From assembly GCA_036898135.1 (NCBI GenBank), contig CM072516.1, positions 66,625,672-66,689,671 on the forward strand: a DNA stretch of 64,000 nucleotides. The letters are read 5' to 3'. The stretch comes from Oncomelania hupensis. Lineage: Eukaryota; Mollusca; Gastropoda; Littorinimorpha; Pomatiopsidae. The notes beneath the pieces were generated by a model. That model worked only from the letters and a program-made list of their open reading frames with translations, searched no databases and was not told the origin of the DNA. Shown one piece after another: positions 1-10,700 of this stretch; position 1 is the stretch's first letter, and each line of letters starts with the position of its first letter. The position numbers and the translations under genes were made by a program.

Positions 1-178
1 TCAATTGTATCAAAGGCAACAGAGAGATCGAGAAGAGTAAGAAGGGAAGGTTTCCCAAAGTCAGTGGCAAGCAAGAGGTCATTTAAAATATGGACAAGCA
101 CAGTTTCAGTGTATGGAATGGTCAAAACGGTAGGCAGACTTAAATGGGCAGAAAAGGCTGTTGGAAGCAAGATGTTAA
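1..178 (-). pseudogene. LINE reverse transcriptase fragment (CR1/L2-like), RT motif A
   Basis: Read on the minus strand this gives an open peptide containing ETVLVHILNDLLLATD and LLDLSVAFDTI. That is the palm motif A region of CR1/L2-group non-LTR reverse transcriptases, where the Asp of AFD is a catalytic metal ligand. It is cut by the window edge, and no motif B or C is visible, so it is a partial copy. It lies downstream of LIG4 exon 5 on the same strand, presumably in the next LIG4 intron. It could belong to the same family as the 3' fragments at 2134-2740 and 43625-44190, but those cover a different part of the protein, so this cannot be tested here. Confidence 0.65.
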
Positions 179-1452
179 TTTAACTGTTTCAGTACACTCT
201 TTACAAGGAGTTTTGATATGATAGGTTGTGACTTCAAACTCCAGTTGAAAAATAACTAAAACTTTAAAATAAAATTTTAAAAATTAAAAAGGGGGCAAAC
301 TAACGGCTGTCTTATTTTGCCAATTGGTGGACACCAAAAATCGGCTGTAGCAATATGCAGTGGTACACAGGCTGGGGAACAGTCGAAAGCAAAAATCTCT
401 GAAATCCGGCCGGGGTCCAGGGCAAAGCCCCGGTGGGGAGATCTGGGGGGCTTCGCCCCCCCCCCCAGAAGCTGAACGTTTCATAGCATGTACACCCAAA
501 AAGAATGCTTTTTGTGAGAGATAAACGTGGATGTTTTTCATAATATTCATCATGTGTTCATAAGGACATTATCATTAGTAGTAGTATAAGTAGTAGTAGT
601 AGTAGTTACTCATAACATGGAGCGCAGTTACAATTTCGCCATCTTTTCAAGCCATTCCCATTTCCACTTGTTGATTTCCCCTTCTTCAAAAGGGTCTCTG
701 CGGTTAATAATACGTGAAACACACGACTTGACCATGATAATATAGTGATTATAAATTAACAATGGCGGACAGTGACAAAGGACTGAACTTCACGTGAACC
801 ACCAAATGTTCAACATCGCCTTCGCCCGCTGTGATCAAGTGATGCTAATAAGCCTTATTCAAGTTATTGGGCAGTGAATTCGATGTAACAATAGCGGGCG
901 CGGGCGGCACATTTAGTGACGAGAAAAAAAAAGCTGGACACGGACATGGCTCAAGACTTGGACATGGATAGATTGCGTTTTGTGATTTTTGAATTTTCTC
1001 GGAGCGATTTTTTTCTTGGACCCCTATTTAATTTTTTCGGGAGTGACGGTACCTTTTCTAGGAAAATCGCGGATCCAAGGAGAGTTCCCCAGCCTGGGTT
1101 CATAAATATATTAGTAGTCTAATAGTGTCACATAATGTAATCAAGAAACCCCCTCTCATGAAGAGCATAATCTGCCCCTGGGATAGAAAGGTGAACAAAA
1201 AAAAAAGGCCAAAAATGTATCCTAATTGTAACTTTCAAAATCAATTACAGACAATATGATTTTGTTAACAGAACATTTTGCTTTATTTGTTTCTTTTTCA
1301 TGATCTCCCTCTTTCTATTTTTTTCCCTTTTTTTCCCCCTTTTTGATATGAGTGCACTACCTGCATAGAGCTACGTGCAAACAAGCGTACTTTACCACCT
1401 TTATCACTATTGTATGAGAGAGCTAATGTCTGAGAGAAAAAAAGTGTTTTAC
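179..1452. other. Intronic/intergenic stretch without gene, GC-rich hairpins at 386-470
   Basis: No convincing coding sequence. Around 386-470 lie GC-rich self-complementary segments, including GGGGGG-CTTCG-CCCCCC at about 445-461 and CAGGGCAAAGCCCCGG just before it, inside AT-rich sequence. A short (TAG)n run is at 580-607. The next LIG4 exon downstream of exon 5 was looked for here and not seen. Confidence 0.5.
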
Positions 1453-1545
1453 CTTCTCCAAATTGTTGTTGACATTGAAAAAGTCTTCAGCATCAGTGTG
1501 GTATACACCCAATATTGACGCTTGGCTCAGTCCCACTTTCAGTTC
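1453..1545 (-). CDS. LIG4: LIG4 exon 5
   Basis: This exon gives 31 codons, [16 protein letters not shown] to NVNNNLEK, after acceptor ATCAG and before donor GTAAAA (1452-1447). It continues directly from the exon 4 peptide in the order seen in known ligase IV proteins. Confidence 0.9.
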
Positions 1546-4500
1546 CTGATTTTAAAAAAAAATTTAATGTAATCATAATTATCACAACTTTAATGTGCAG
1601 GATAAAATCATTATGAAACTCTAGGGATCTCAAAGAGTTTTCAAACAAAATGTGACGTCTGGTTGTTAAAGAAAGAAGTTTTAGACAGAACGCCTTCTAA
1701 AATATATAAGAATAGTTTGGAAAACAAAATTAAACCAAAATATCTTCTTCTTTTTTTAAAAGAACAGGATGAAACAGCTTGATGGTGGCTGACAAATTTG
1801 TCCGGCTCTGGGTGTGAAATACGTTTACAATAATTAGGCATAATCTGGAAGGCAGGAGATCTATGGTCAAGAGAAATCATATACTGCAAGCTTTTGAATG
1901 CTATGCCAACAACCCTTTATGCAAGCCTTAATGAAAATATGGGGTAAAAGTAAAATATTCACAGTCAATCCATATGCTTAATGAAGTGCCTCACACTCAA
2001 AGGTTCAAAGTAAAAATGATATACAATGTAAACAACCAGTATTATTTGGGTAACCCAAAATGCTTTTGACCTAATGTGTTAAAGAGTAAAACATTTCAGA
2101 CTGCAAAGCTCCGTAGATGAACTTTTAAACTGGTGAGAAAAGACAACAACAACCACAACCACATCCATTGTTCTATCTAAACTTGACTACTGCAACTCTC
2201 TCCTCTCTGGCTCCCCTCTCTACCTTCTTGAAAAACTTCAGAAAGTCCAAAACTCTGCCGCCCGCCTTGTTCTTAAAGCTAAAAAACGAGACCATGCCAC
2301 CCCTCTACTCCGATCTCTTCATTGGCTCCCTGTCCGAGCTCGCATCTTGTACAAGCTCTCAACTATTGTTTTCAAATTCTTCACTGGTTCTTCCCCTTCA
2401 TACTTTACTGACCTTCTTTCTGTCTACTCTCCTGCAAGACAACTCCGCTCTTCTTCTGATACAAGACTGCTTTCTATCCCCCGTGTTCACTCAAAGACCT
2501 ATGGTGAACGATCTTTCTCTGCTGCAACTGCCTGGAACTCACTACCGATACAACTCCGACATGCTCCATCACTTTCTTCCTTCAAGCGCCAATTAAAGAC
2601 CCACCTTTTTAACATGCAAACTCAATAATTTTCACTCCCCCTCCATTCCATCCCCATATGTAATATTTTTACCAAGTCACGTCATCTGTTCATGGATGGT
2701 GGCGGCACCGGCTCGGTTCTTGGTATTCATGTTTTACTGAAATTACTTAATCATTTGATAAGTGTATACGTGTTCGGTGTGTGTGTGGGTGTGTAGGTGT
2801 GTGTGTGTGTGATTGCATTATTATTAAAAACCCACCTTAACAATCATCCGCACAAGCCACTTCTGCTCTAGAGCAGAAAGGTTCTTCAGTAAATGTAGAA
2901 TGCTGTCTTCCACTGCAGTTTTCTTCTTAGCGGCATTGTTGGAAGCAATAGCATCCAGAGTTTTGTTGACCTGTTGGATCGTTAGAGTCCCGCGTTGTGG
3001 GCACCGAGGCTTCAGGACAAAGTACGCCATGCTGGCAAAGTCTCCGACATCCTGGCAACACCATTGTAAATGTATTACTATTACAGGCTATATTCCACAC
3101 ACACAAAATAAATTAATGAATCAGGGGTTATGCTAGCACTTTAATTTTTTACAGCTCTGCTTGAAGACATGCAAATTTAACATGTAAATTGTACTGACTG
3201 CCATGGAAATTTGCAAAGACATTATATTAAATTACTGGATAAAAATAATTTGGCCTACATTAAATTACTGAACTACAACAATTTAAATTTGAAACAAGAT
3301 ATGACTGAAAGGAATGTATAAAAATAAATTTGCCCATCGCCTTTTGTTAGCTAAAACTTACCCCTCGTGCGGTTTTGACAGCACGATAGTTGAGCAGTCT
3401 TTGGGCATCGGGACTGTCTTTTCCCAAGCATAAAACTTTTATCATCAACCTTGCCAGGCCTGTCTAGAGAATATAGCGCAAAAGAAAAAAATCACAATAA
3501 TAAGAAATGTATTTGTCCACATCATGATACACAATGGAACATTTCCAAAAACATCACGAACATCAATCTATTACAATTTACATTACAACCAACAATATTA
3601 TTATTAGCATCATCAAACTCAAAGATTTATTAATATTAAAACAGTGTTATTAATGATATTAGTAGAATAATGTACAGCACTCAAAATTCATGTATTTTAA
3701 ATTTTTATTTGAAACTCAAGCATACTAACCTCTTTAATTCCGTATGCCATTCGCTCACGTTCCAAATGTGGAAGCAACAACCGCATTGCAGGATAAAAAG
3801 AATCAGTCTGAAAATAAATACAAGAAAATATATAATTTTTCTTGCTGCAGTCCACTCATTCTATTTTCAATCACTCTTTCAAGTTGCACTGAATCGCAAG
3901 CTGCATTTTGTTAATTTTGTGTGCAAGTTTAGTTGTTGACAGACTAACTGAGAAATGCTGCAAGCGAGAAAGAGTCCAAGTCATTAGCCCTGTGGACGAG
4001 TTGAAATTTCTGGCTTTCAGCATTCTGTGTATATGCGCTGTAGGAGTGTGTGTGTATATAATTATATATTATTATAATAAAATTGAAGAAATACAGAAAA
4101 GTGTGCTACATATATAATTTGAATTAATTGCTCCAAGCTACGATATATATCAGTGGCATTGGAACCGGGGGAGGCAGATGAGGCAGCCACCTCTCTAATA
4201 CCTAGGTTGGGGGATTGGGAGGGAAACTTATACACTATATGTTTTTTGCCATCCCTCCCCCTCCCCTTCCCCTCCTTAAACTTTTCGGACCATTACAAAA
4301 ATAATGAGAGAGAGAGAGAGGAGAGAGAGTAAGAGAGAGAGATTTGATAGCTTTGGTAAGCATGCAAAAAAACCATGTAATGTCTGAAGTTTTTAGAAAA
4401 ATAGCCACACACACAAACAAAATAATAACGCCACTGTGGAGACGTCACTAGAAAGGAATAGACATTGCAGCAGAAACTGTTTTTACCCCTCAATGATCTA

Positions 4501-4594
4501 GAGTTTAACGCAGTCTAATTTGACTTGTTTCTTCAAATAAATATGCATTATTTTTTTCAAGATCAATGTGTTTGTGACACAGATCTGATGGGCT

Positions 4595-4634
<40 letters not shown>

Positions 4635-7600
4635 ACACAGGTTTGCACGGGTTGCAAGTTAAACTCGTTACTAACCAGCATTCTCAATCTTTTTTGTCAT
4701 CATCCTATTAAATGTCATTATAATAAAGGGGCATTCCGGTGGTTTTAAAAATGAGTATTGTTACTGTTAGAGCATTTTATACAACTGTATAAATTTAATA
4801 GTTAAGAGAAAAGCCCTGTGGATTCGGGCACTGAATAGAATAGACCCAACGTTTCCGGCCCGGAGTGTCGTAAGAGGCGACTAACACAGTATAGTATCAG
4901 GGGTGATGTCAGTACGGCATCACTGGGCGAAAGTCTTCTACACAGAAGTCATCGGCCAGGATGGAGGAACCTCATGTTACTACAGATTCAGATTCAGATT
5001 CAATATTTTATTACAAGAAGACAATGATTTTAGCATTAATTTGATAATCTTACAATCAGTCCTTACAGGTTCAATGACCACATGCTCGGGGCCAAGGCGA
5101 GCCACACTGTATTCATGGATATCAGCTGTGGCCAACAGCCTGGAGAGGATTGGGCCCTGCCAGGTCTTTCTTGCCCAAGGCACAGTGCATGATGAAAAAA
5201 ACCATTGTACTCTCTCCAACACTCTTCAACATCTTCCTAGAGCGCATCATGTCAGATGCCTTTGCAGATCATGAAGGCACAGTCAGCATAGGGGGAAGAG
5301 CAATCTCCAACCTTCGTTTTGCGGATGACATTGATGGATTGGCTGGAGAGGAACAAGAACTTGAACAGCTGGTACAGAGGCTTGACACTGGCACCTCCAG
5401 AACCTATGGAATGGAAATAAGTGCAGGGAGACCATAATGATGACCAACAACACCAATGGCATCAACACAGACATCAAAGACCAAGGCCAATCCCTCAACA
5501 CAGTGGATAGCTTCATTTAGGAGCCATTGTATCAGACAATGGGTCCCGACTGGCAGACCTCTCCAGGATCGCACAAACTGCTGCCCTGGCGGGGTTGAAG
5601 CCAATTTGGAAAGACAGGACCATCAGCCTACATTCCAAGGTAAGACTGCTGAGCTCCCTTGTCATCTCCATCTTCCTATACTCTTGGGAAACATGGACCC
5701 TCACAGCAGATCTACAACGAAGAATACAAAGCATGGAGATGAGGTGCTGCAGAAGACTTCTGGGCATTTCCGATACCCAGCATATCACCGACGAAGTCCG
5801 ACAGACCATCACAAAAGCCACTGGACAACATGATGACATGCTCACAGTGGTGAAAAAACATAAACTCAGATGGTATGGCCACGTCACCAGATCATCAGGT
5901 TTTGCAAAGACCATCCTGCAAGACACAGTGCGAGGAGTAGAAGAAGAGGTGGGAGGACAACATTCGAGTATGGACTGGTTTGACACTGACTGAGCGAAAC
6001 CATCAGGGTTGCTGAGGACAGGAAAGATGGAGTATGCTGGTTACACGATCATCTGTGGTGCCCCTACGACCTCCGAGTTATGGGATAGGATAGGATAGCG
6101 AAAAACACGTCGTCTTCTAGCTTCATTTCAGTCATGACGGTTCATACTGCATGACTCGTACGGCAATTTTTAAGACTTTGGGAAACAAATATCAGGTAAC
6201 ATCCATTATAAAAGGTCAGGATTCTGATACATTATATAAAATCCGTCAGTAAAATAGCACTGGAAGACCCTTTTTAGTTTTAATAATAATTTTAAAACTA
6301 ATGTGTTCTGGTTTACTTTAATCACACCATGATTGGTACTTGAAAGAAAATAACAGAATTCTCAACACACACACAATCTAAAACATACTAAGTAAGATAC
6401 TGTCATAATCTCACCTCCCACTACTACTCACTCTACCTTCCTGTCCCCCCCCCCCCCAACCCCCACCACGATCCCTCAAAAAAAAAATTGCCCCTCACAT
6501 TCTCCCCCCCCCCCCTCTCCCGTTAACAAATATGGTGCTGTATGTACGATATAGTGTGTGTGTATTTCATTGTTTTAGTTCAATTTGTTTTGGTGTGCAG
6601 CCATAGTTAGTATCATTATTATTCATCGTGTTATTGCATGCAGGGTTTATTCTTGGCGTCGGTCATCGGTCATTGACGCATAAAAATCTGAAATGACCGA
6701 TAGTTTTGCCAGCAAGCTGGTCAAGTGACCTATTGATTTTACGATCGGGCGGTCAAACTTTGCGAAGATTTGTCATTTAAAAAGTTCTATACAAACTGCG
6801 AACTCAATAAAACTTAGCACAGCCATTACCGAAACGAAATTATTTCCCCTTTTAGTATAATACAAACTTTTCCGATCCATAGTAATAGTTTTCATTGTTG
6901 ACATGCAACGCGCCAACGCATTGACAGTCAGAGTGTAGATCTAGTTTGCGATTCCATTTTGTCAACAAACAAAAAAATGCCTCCGAAAAAAAAGCCAAGG
7001 GCAGAAACTGGCCAAAAGTCGGTAAGGGAGTGTTTCGGTTTGGCTAAACCATCGGCATCAACTATGCGAGTGACATTTCGTCATCACTGTCTCACGTCAT
7101 ACAACCATATTTAGGATGGAAGCGTCTCTAGCTACCACTAGAATTATCCACACGCTTCGATCGATAGTAAACAACCAACTCTAGAAAATTCTCAAATAAT
7201 ATCGAAAACTAAAATTACCAACAGTATACAAAGCTTCTTCTAACAACAACGCAAAATCAAATCAAAGATAAATACACTCTATTATTGCATGCTTTGCAAA
7301 CCAAAACGATCGGATCTATCGTGCACGTACCATCATGCGCGTCTCAACGTAACAAAGGGCCTTAATGTATTCAGTTGGGGTGGCCTCGTGACGCAGTGCG
7401 TCCATGGTCGCTGGTTTTCTATGCCGAAGGTCGCGGATTGAACGATTCCCTAAAAAGGAGCGAACTGATGTGACCTAGGTCCTATCCTTTCTTATCCTAT
7501 CCTATCCCCAACTCGAAAAGTCGTGGGGCACCACAGATAATCCGATCATGTTTGGAAGAATGGGGAAGGGCCAAGGCAACAGTGCTTTCACAAGACTACC

Positions 7601-8446
7601 CACGAGAAAACATCAGGGATGTGTGGGCCATGCTTGCAGCTCACCCCTCGGATGAATTTCCAAACCTGCTGAAGCTGGCTGCTTTCGCGGTTACCTGCCC
7701 CCTGCAAACTGCTGATTGTGAGAGAGGCTTCTCTGCACAAAACCGCATTCTGACAGCATTGCGGAACAGACTGAGCAGAAACACAGAACTTGCTGCTTTC
7801 TGTAAAGCTTGGAACTGTAAATATAGAAAGAGCGCTGCAAATATGGGCAGCAGCAAAACCAAGAAAACTGTTGTCTCTTTCAAAGCAGTGAAAACAGTAA
7901 TAATTAGCAGACAAATTAAAAAGGATTTAATTTCTCCTTATATCTGTGTGCATCAGCATGTCATTTAAATTAAACAATTTTAACAGGCTGAATATAAAAT
8001 CGGTTGTTGCCTTAGCGTTGTTAATGTTATTTTGTACCATTTGTACTGATAAGCGATCGAATGAGACTGTGTGACTTATTGCTTTCCAAAATGACCTATT
8101 GTTTTTCCTGTGAACTAGTCAAATGACCTATCATGGTCACTTTCAAGATTAATCCCTGTGCATATCATATACATATCATATGTAGGCCTACATAAAATTA
8201 TTATTTTCCTAACAAAACAAGGTAACATACTAACTAACTTTGATGCCTTACCGTCGTTTCAGCATCATCTTTGTGGACTTCGATGTGCAGTGTTCTCCAG
8301 TGTTCAACAAAGTCTTTTAGAACTCTTTTCTTCTTGTCGTTTCCCTGCGTTTTGGACAGCTTCTCCAGCAAACCGCAGAGCTCTGCAAAAGCGACCTTCG
8401 CTGCCACCACTGTGCCTGAATCATTACTTTGAGCCGTATCAGCCAT
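1453..8446 (-). CDS. LIG4: DNA ligase IV, 5' five exons (N-terminal DNA-binding domain)
   Basis: DNA ligase IV seals double-strand breaks in the nucleus during non-homologous end joining, with XRCC4. Five exons on the minus strand (8446-8252, 3807-3730, 3463-3362, 3051-2836, 1545-1453) join in phase 0 to 228 codons, with AG acceptors and GT donors at every junction. The peptide follows the vertebrate protein from the start: [70 protein letters not shown] and GLSQ. This is nearly the whole helical DNA-binding domain. The ligase active-site lysine (KxDG), OB fold and BRCT repeats must lie left of position 1. Intron 1 is 4.4 kb and filled with TE debris. The human coding region is one exon, so this gene is far more divided. 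No frameshift is seen, so it looks functional. Confidence 0.93.
2134..2740 (+). pseudogene. CR1/L2-like LINE 3' fragment in LIG4 intron 4
   Basis: The C-terminal end of a non-LTR retrotransposon protein, antisense to LIG4. Frames used: [59 protein letters not shown] and [10 protein letters not shown], ending with a stop at 2626-2628 and a 3' untranslated tail to about 2740. There are frame changes near 2280, so it is not intact. The endonuclease and the RT core are absent (5' truncation). A closely similar copy on the opposite strand lies at 43625-44190. Confidence 0.85.
2776..2813. repeat. (GT)n microsatellite
   Basis: An imperfect GT/GTGG tract between the LINE fragment and LIG4 exon 4. 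Confidence 0.9.
2836..3051 (-). CDS. LIG4: LIG4 exon 4
   Basis: This exon gives 72 codons from [17 protein letters not shown] to [12 protein letters not shown]. The acceptor is TGCCAG and the donor GTGGGT. It is the most strongly conserved exon seen here ([36 protein letters not shown]) and is phase 0 on both sides. Confidence 0.94.
3362..3463 (-). CDS. LIG4: LIG4 exon 3
   Basis: This exon gives 34 codons, [14 protein letters not shown] to [13 protein letters not shown]. The acceptor is TCTCTAG and the donor GTAAGT. The LLNYR motif and the preceding helix match the ligase IV DNA-binding domain. Confidence 0.9.
3730..3807 (-). CDS. LIG4: LIG4 exon 2
   Basis: This exon gives 26 codons, [11 protein letters not shown] to MAYGIKE. 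The acceptor TTTTCAG precedes 3807 and the donor GTTAGT follows 3730. It is phase 0 on both sides. The block is nearly identical to the vertebrate ligase IV motif around [12 protein letters not shown]. Confidence 0.92.
3808..5194. other. LIG4 intron 1, 3' part; no gene seen, two microsatellites
   Basis: AT-rich intronic sequence with a (GA)n tract at about 4305-4342 and a (CT)n(CA)n tract at about 4594-4636. From 4840 to 5085 there is repeat-like sequence, including a triple GATTCA at 4984-5001 followed by an AT-rich stretch. This looks like the tail of another retroposon inserted antisense, but its family was not recognised. Confidence 0.5.
5195..6098 (+). pseudogene. RTE-like LINE fragment (reverse transcriptase C-terminal half and 3' end)
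   Basis: Joined frames give [39 protein letters not shown] (FADD is RT motif C), MEISA, LISLHSK-type sequence, [52 protein letters not shown] and a GGATA-repeat tail at 6085-6098. At least two frameshifts break it (about 5430 and 5590). The same family occurs at 29110-30130 (minus) and at 30131-30324 with 39489-39779 and 40149-40295 (plus). RTE-like is the best guess for the clade; the RT activity is lost. Confidence 0.8.
6099..6640. other. LIG4 intron 1, no gene; poly-C tracts
   Basis: No coding sequence. Two C-rich homopolymer runs are at about 6447-6458 and 6504-6517. The rest is AT-rich and unassigned. Confidence 0.5.
7376..7478 (+). repeat. tRNA-derived SINE (degenerate), same family as 8874
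   Basis: A tRNA-like head GGCCTCGTGACGCAGTGCG followed by a broken box B, and then GTGACCTAGGT as in the better copy at 8874. Too degenerate to be a tRNA gene. Confidence 0.6.
7479..7550 (-). repeat. 3' end of RTE-like LINE, antisense, with (TATCC)n tail
   Basis: Read on the minus strand this is a 3' untranslated end (CTGTGGTGCCCCACGAC) followed by GGATA repeats. It matches the ends at 6040-6098 and 29110-29170. It abuts the SINE tail to tail. Confidence 0.65.
7552..7968 (+). pseudogene. hAT transposase C-terminal fragment
   Basis: A 138-codon frame with the hAT C-terminal dimerisation signature: FPNLLKLA, then a P-x2-T-A-D-CERGFS block and R-N-R-L. In this superfamily the domain drives oligomerisation of the transposase. 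There is no catalytic core in the frame, and the start codon is just the first Met in a truncated copy. The product is not expected to be active. Confidence 0.75.
8252..8446 (-). CDS. LIG4: LIG4 exon 1 (coding part, start codon at 8446-8444)
   Basis: This exon gives 65 codons beginning MADTAQSND and ending HKDDAETT, followed directly by donor GTAAGG (8251-8246). An upstream in-frame Met exists at 8506. The Met at 8446 was chosen because it gives the usual short leader before the conserved FAELC helix. Confidence 0.9.
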
Positions 8447-8872
8447 TGTACCAAAAATGATCACTATCTGACCGCAAACACTAGCTCCAAGATTTATGTG
8501 ATACACTGTGTGTGTTCACCCAGTTTGAAGCACTTAGTTTCTGCCACTGTCAGCGTTTGCTGTTTTCGATTTCGCAAGTGGCGGAAAGAAAGTACTGCAT
8601 TTCGGTAAATAGGCATTTAAGCGCTTCCGGTGGGTAGGACGTTAATACTAGAAGACACGTGAAGAGTAGAAAAGAAACGAAAAGACGCTATAAGTCATGA
8701 AACGATGGCAACAATACACGAAAAGACAGGGAAACTAATAAAACCATCGAATCTGTGGAATAACTTGAATGAATGCGTAATATTATAATTAAATATGTCA
8801 CAGGAAGAATGGGAATGCAGTGCGATTCGGTACTGGGATATTGTAATCAACAGTTGAGGGTGGCCTCGTGGC
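8447..8872 (-). promoter_or_regulatory. LIG4: Likely LIG4 5' UTR and promoter
   Basis: The region upstream of the LIG4 start codon. On the minus strand it contains ACCGGAAGCG at 8631-8622, a good ETS/GABP-type site about 180 bases before the ATG, and an E-box-like CACGTG at 8656-8661. No TATA box is evident, which fits a housekeeping repair gene. The transcription start cannot be placed from sequence alone. Confidence 0.4.
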
Positions 8873-8873
8873 G

Positions 8874-8952
8874 CAGTGGATAAGTCGCCGGTTTCCTATG
8901 CCGAAGGTCGCGGGTTCGATTCCCGCAAGGGGCGAACGTATGTGACTTAGGT
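8874..8952 (+). repeat. tRNA-derived SINE (Arg-like head)
   Basis: A clear box A (TGGCGCAGTGGATAAG) and box B (GGTTCGATTCC) in a cloverleaf-like head with loop TTCCTAT, implying a tRNA-Arg(CCT)-like origin. A short body, GTGACTTAGGT, follows. It adjoins the 5' end of a LINE. It is called a SINE rather than a tRNA gene because the acceptor stem is poor and a related copy lies at 7376. Confidence 0.7.
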
Positions 8953-10250
8953 ACGACACTTGACACTGTGCCACACAACAAATTACTACACAAGCTGGAT
9001 CATTACGGCATACGAGGCACCATCCACACCTGGCTCACAAACTTCCTGACCAAGCGCCATATGAGAGTGGTCCTGGATGGAGAGGCATCAGAGGAAGTAG
9101 CTGTCGAATCCGGAGTCCCCCAAGGCACAGTGATGGGTCCTTTACTCTTCCTCTGCCACATCAACGACCTGCCGGACACAGTAAAATCAACAGTGCGACT
9201 CTTCGCAGATGACTGCCTACTCTACAGAGAGATCCGCTCCTTCCAGGATCACATCACACTCCAATCAGACCTCAAAGAACTAGAGAGATGGGCCAAGCAG
9301 TGGGGAATGCGATTTAATGCGCAGAAGTGCTACGTTCTCTCCACCAGACACAAGTCACAACACTTCTATAGCCTTGGAAACACTATACTCCAACAGACTG
9401 ATACTACCCCCTACCTAGGCGTCCAAATCTCTGCGGACCTGAAATGGGCTAACCACATCACAAGCGCCTGCAAGAAAGCTGGATCCACACTGGGCTTCCT
9501 ACGCCGAAATCTCCGGAACTGTCCACAAGAGTGCCGACGCCTAGCCTACATCGCACTTGTTAGATCCACTCTCGAGTATGCCGCAGTGGTGTGGGATCCT
9601 TACCTCCAACAAGACATCGACAAGCTGGAACGCATCCAACGCCAGGCTGCACGGTTCATTATGAGAGACTACAGATCCCGGGACCCAGGATGCATTGGCA
9701 GGATGCTTCACGAGCTCCACCTCCCACTACTTGCAGAACGGCGCCAACAACTCAGGCTGACCATGCTCTACAAGATAACCAGAGGACTAGTTCCTGCTCT
9801 CCCTCCCAACACCTTCCTTACTGCTGCCAAGAACAAACGGAAAATCCGCCCCACCACCTTGAAAGGATATGACACACAGAACATCATAGAGAGGCAGATA
9901 AACAACAACAACACATGCTTTATTTTACCACCCTCATCATCAGATCTCTACAGAAACTCCTTCTTTGTAAAAACAGTAGTGGAATGGAATAGCCTTCCCG
10001 ATGACATCATCAACCTGTCCTCACCTAGCTCCTTCTCCTCTGCAATCGGGAGGTACAGGGATGCTGACAAGATCTTATAGAGTTAACATAATAGAACAGT
10101 GATTTTAAACTTTTAATTGTACATACATATCACCAGGCTTCCACAAGAGGAGCCCTTTTAAGAATATAATTAAATAAAATCATAACTAAAATAGGTAATA
10201 TGAAGTTAGTACAAAAAGACTATGAGTATGAAGCATAAATTTTATTTTTT
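8953..10250 (+). pseudogene. CR1-like LINE, 5'-truncated, RT to C-terminus intact in one frame
   Basis: One open frame (from 8968, extending upstream as LDTVPHNK) of about 370 codons to the stop at 10078-10080. It shows FDTVPHNKLL-like sequence after RT motif A, VPQGTVMGPLLFL (motif B), RLFADDCLLYR (motif C with the catalytic DD), TPYLGVQISADL (motif D/E region) and the C-terminal LVRSTLEYAAVVWDP, LERIQRQAARFI and VVEWNSLPDDI typical of CR1/jockey-group LINEs. The endonuclease and the N-terminal half of RT are missing at the truncation point next to the SINE. It is a dead-on-arrival copy whose remaining frame is still unbroken, so it is fairly young. Confidence 0.85.
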
Positions 10251-10257
10251 TTTCTTT

Positions 10258-10666
10258 TTTTTTTTAAAATAAAATTAATTAGCGCGCACACACCACCACC
10301 ACGTTAATAGCCATCTATGGCTCCTGTGGTGTTTTCTGCCAACAACATCATCGGCAGTATCCAGATCCAGATCCAGATCCAGAGACTATTGAGGTCACCG
10401 AGGGTTTTCTCCGGGCACTCCGGTTTCCTCCCTCCCTTCAAAATAATATTGGATGCAGTCAAATTAATCTTTAAAAAATACAAAACTATTTAACTTTCAG
10501 TTTCCTAATAGCGATCTCCCTGCCTTTACACCACGTGTATGCCTTGTATACTGTTGTCCTTGTTGTGTGTCTGTAATATATTTGTTGCACGTGAGCGTGT
10601 ATGTTGGTATAGGTCGCCGCGCTTTGAGTTTGAAATCATTCGAAGTAAAGCGCGTATTAGCATCCG

Positions 10667-10700
<34 letters not shown>
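10258..10700 (+). repeat. Retroposon-like repeat ending in (TTA)n
   Basis: Contains (CCAGAT)n-like repeats at 10360-10383, the block GGTTTTCTCCGGGCACTCCG at 10404-10423, and a 3' end AAAGCGCG...CCGGTATTATTA with a (TTA)n tail at 10669-10699. The AAAGCGCG-to-(TTA)n ending resembles the ends at 17800-17918 and 56515-56618. Family not assigned. Confidence 0.5.

Larger units (their letters stand above)
6641..8158 (+). mobile_element. hAT-type DNA transposon remnant in LIG4 intron 1
   Basis: The ends are CAGGGTTTATTCTTG at 6641 and, inverted, CAGGGATTAATCTTG ending at 8158. These are imperfect terminal inverted repeats of the hAT type (CAGGG). Inside, a Met at 6977 starts [15 protein letters not shown], a basic N-terminus like those of ZNF862-like hAT transposases. 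The frame 7552-7968 gives [19 protein letters not shown] and [19 protein letters not shown], the C-terminal hAT dimerisation domain. The catalytic middle is missing and a SINE plus a LINE tail occupy 7376-7550. An exact 8-bp target duplication could not be confirmed. It is not autonomous. Confidence 0.75.

Noticed and set aside
2824..3030. Independent small protein gene
   Set aside because: It is LIG4 exon 4 plus intron read-through; true boundaries are 2836-3051.
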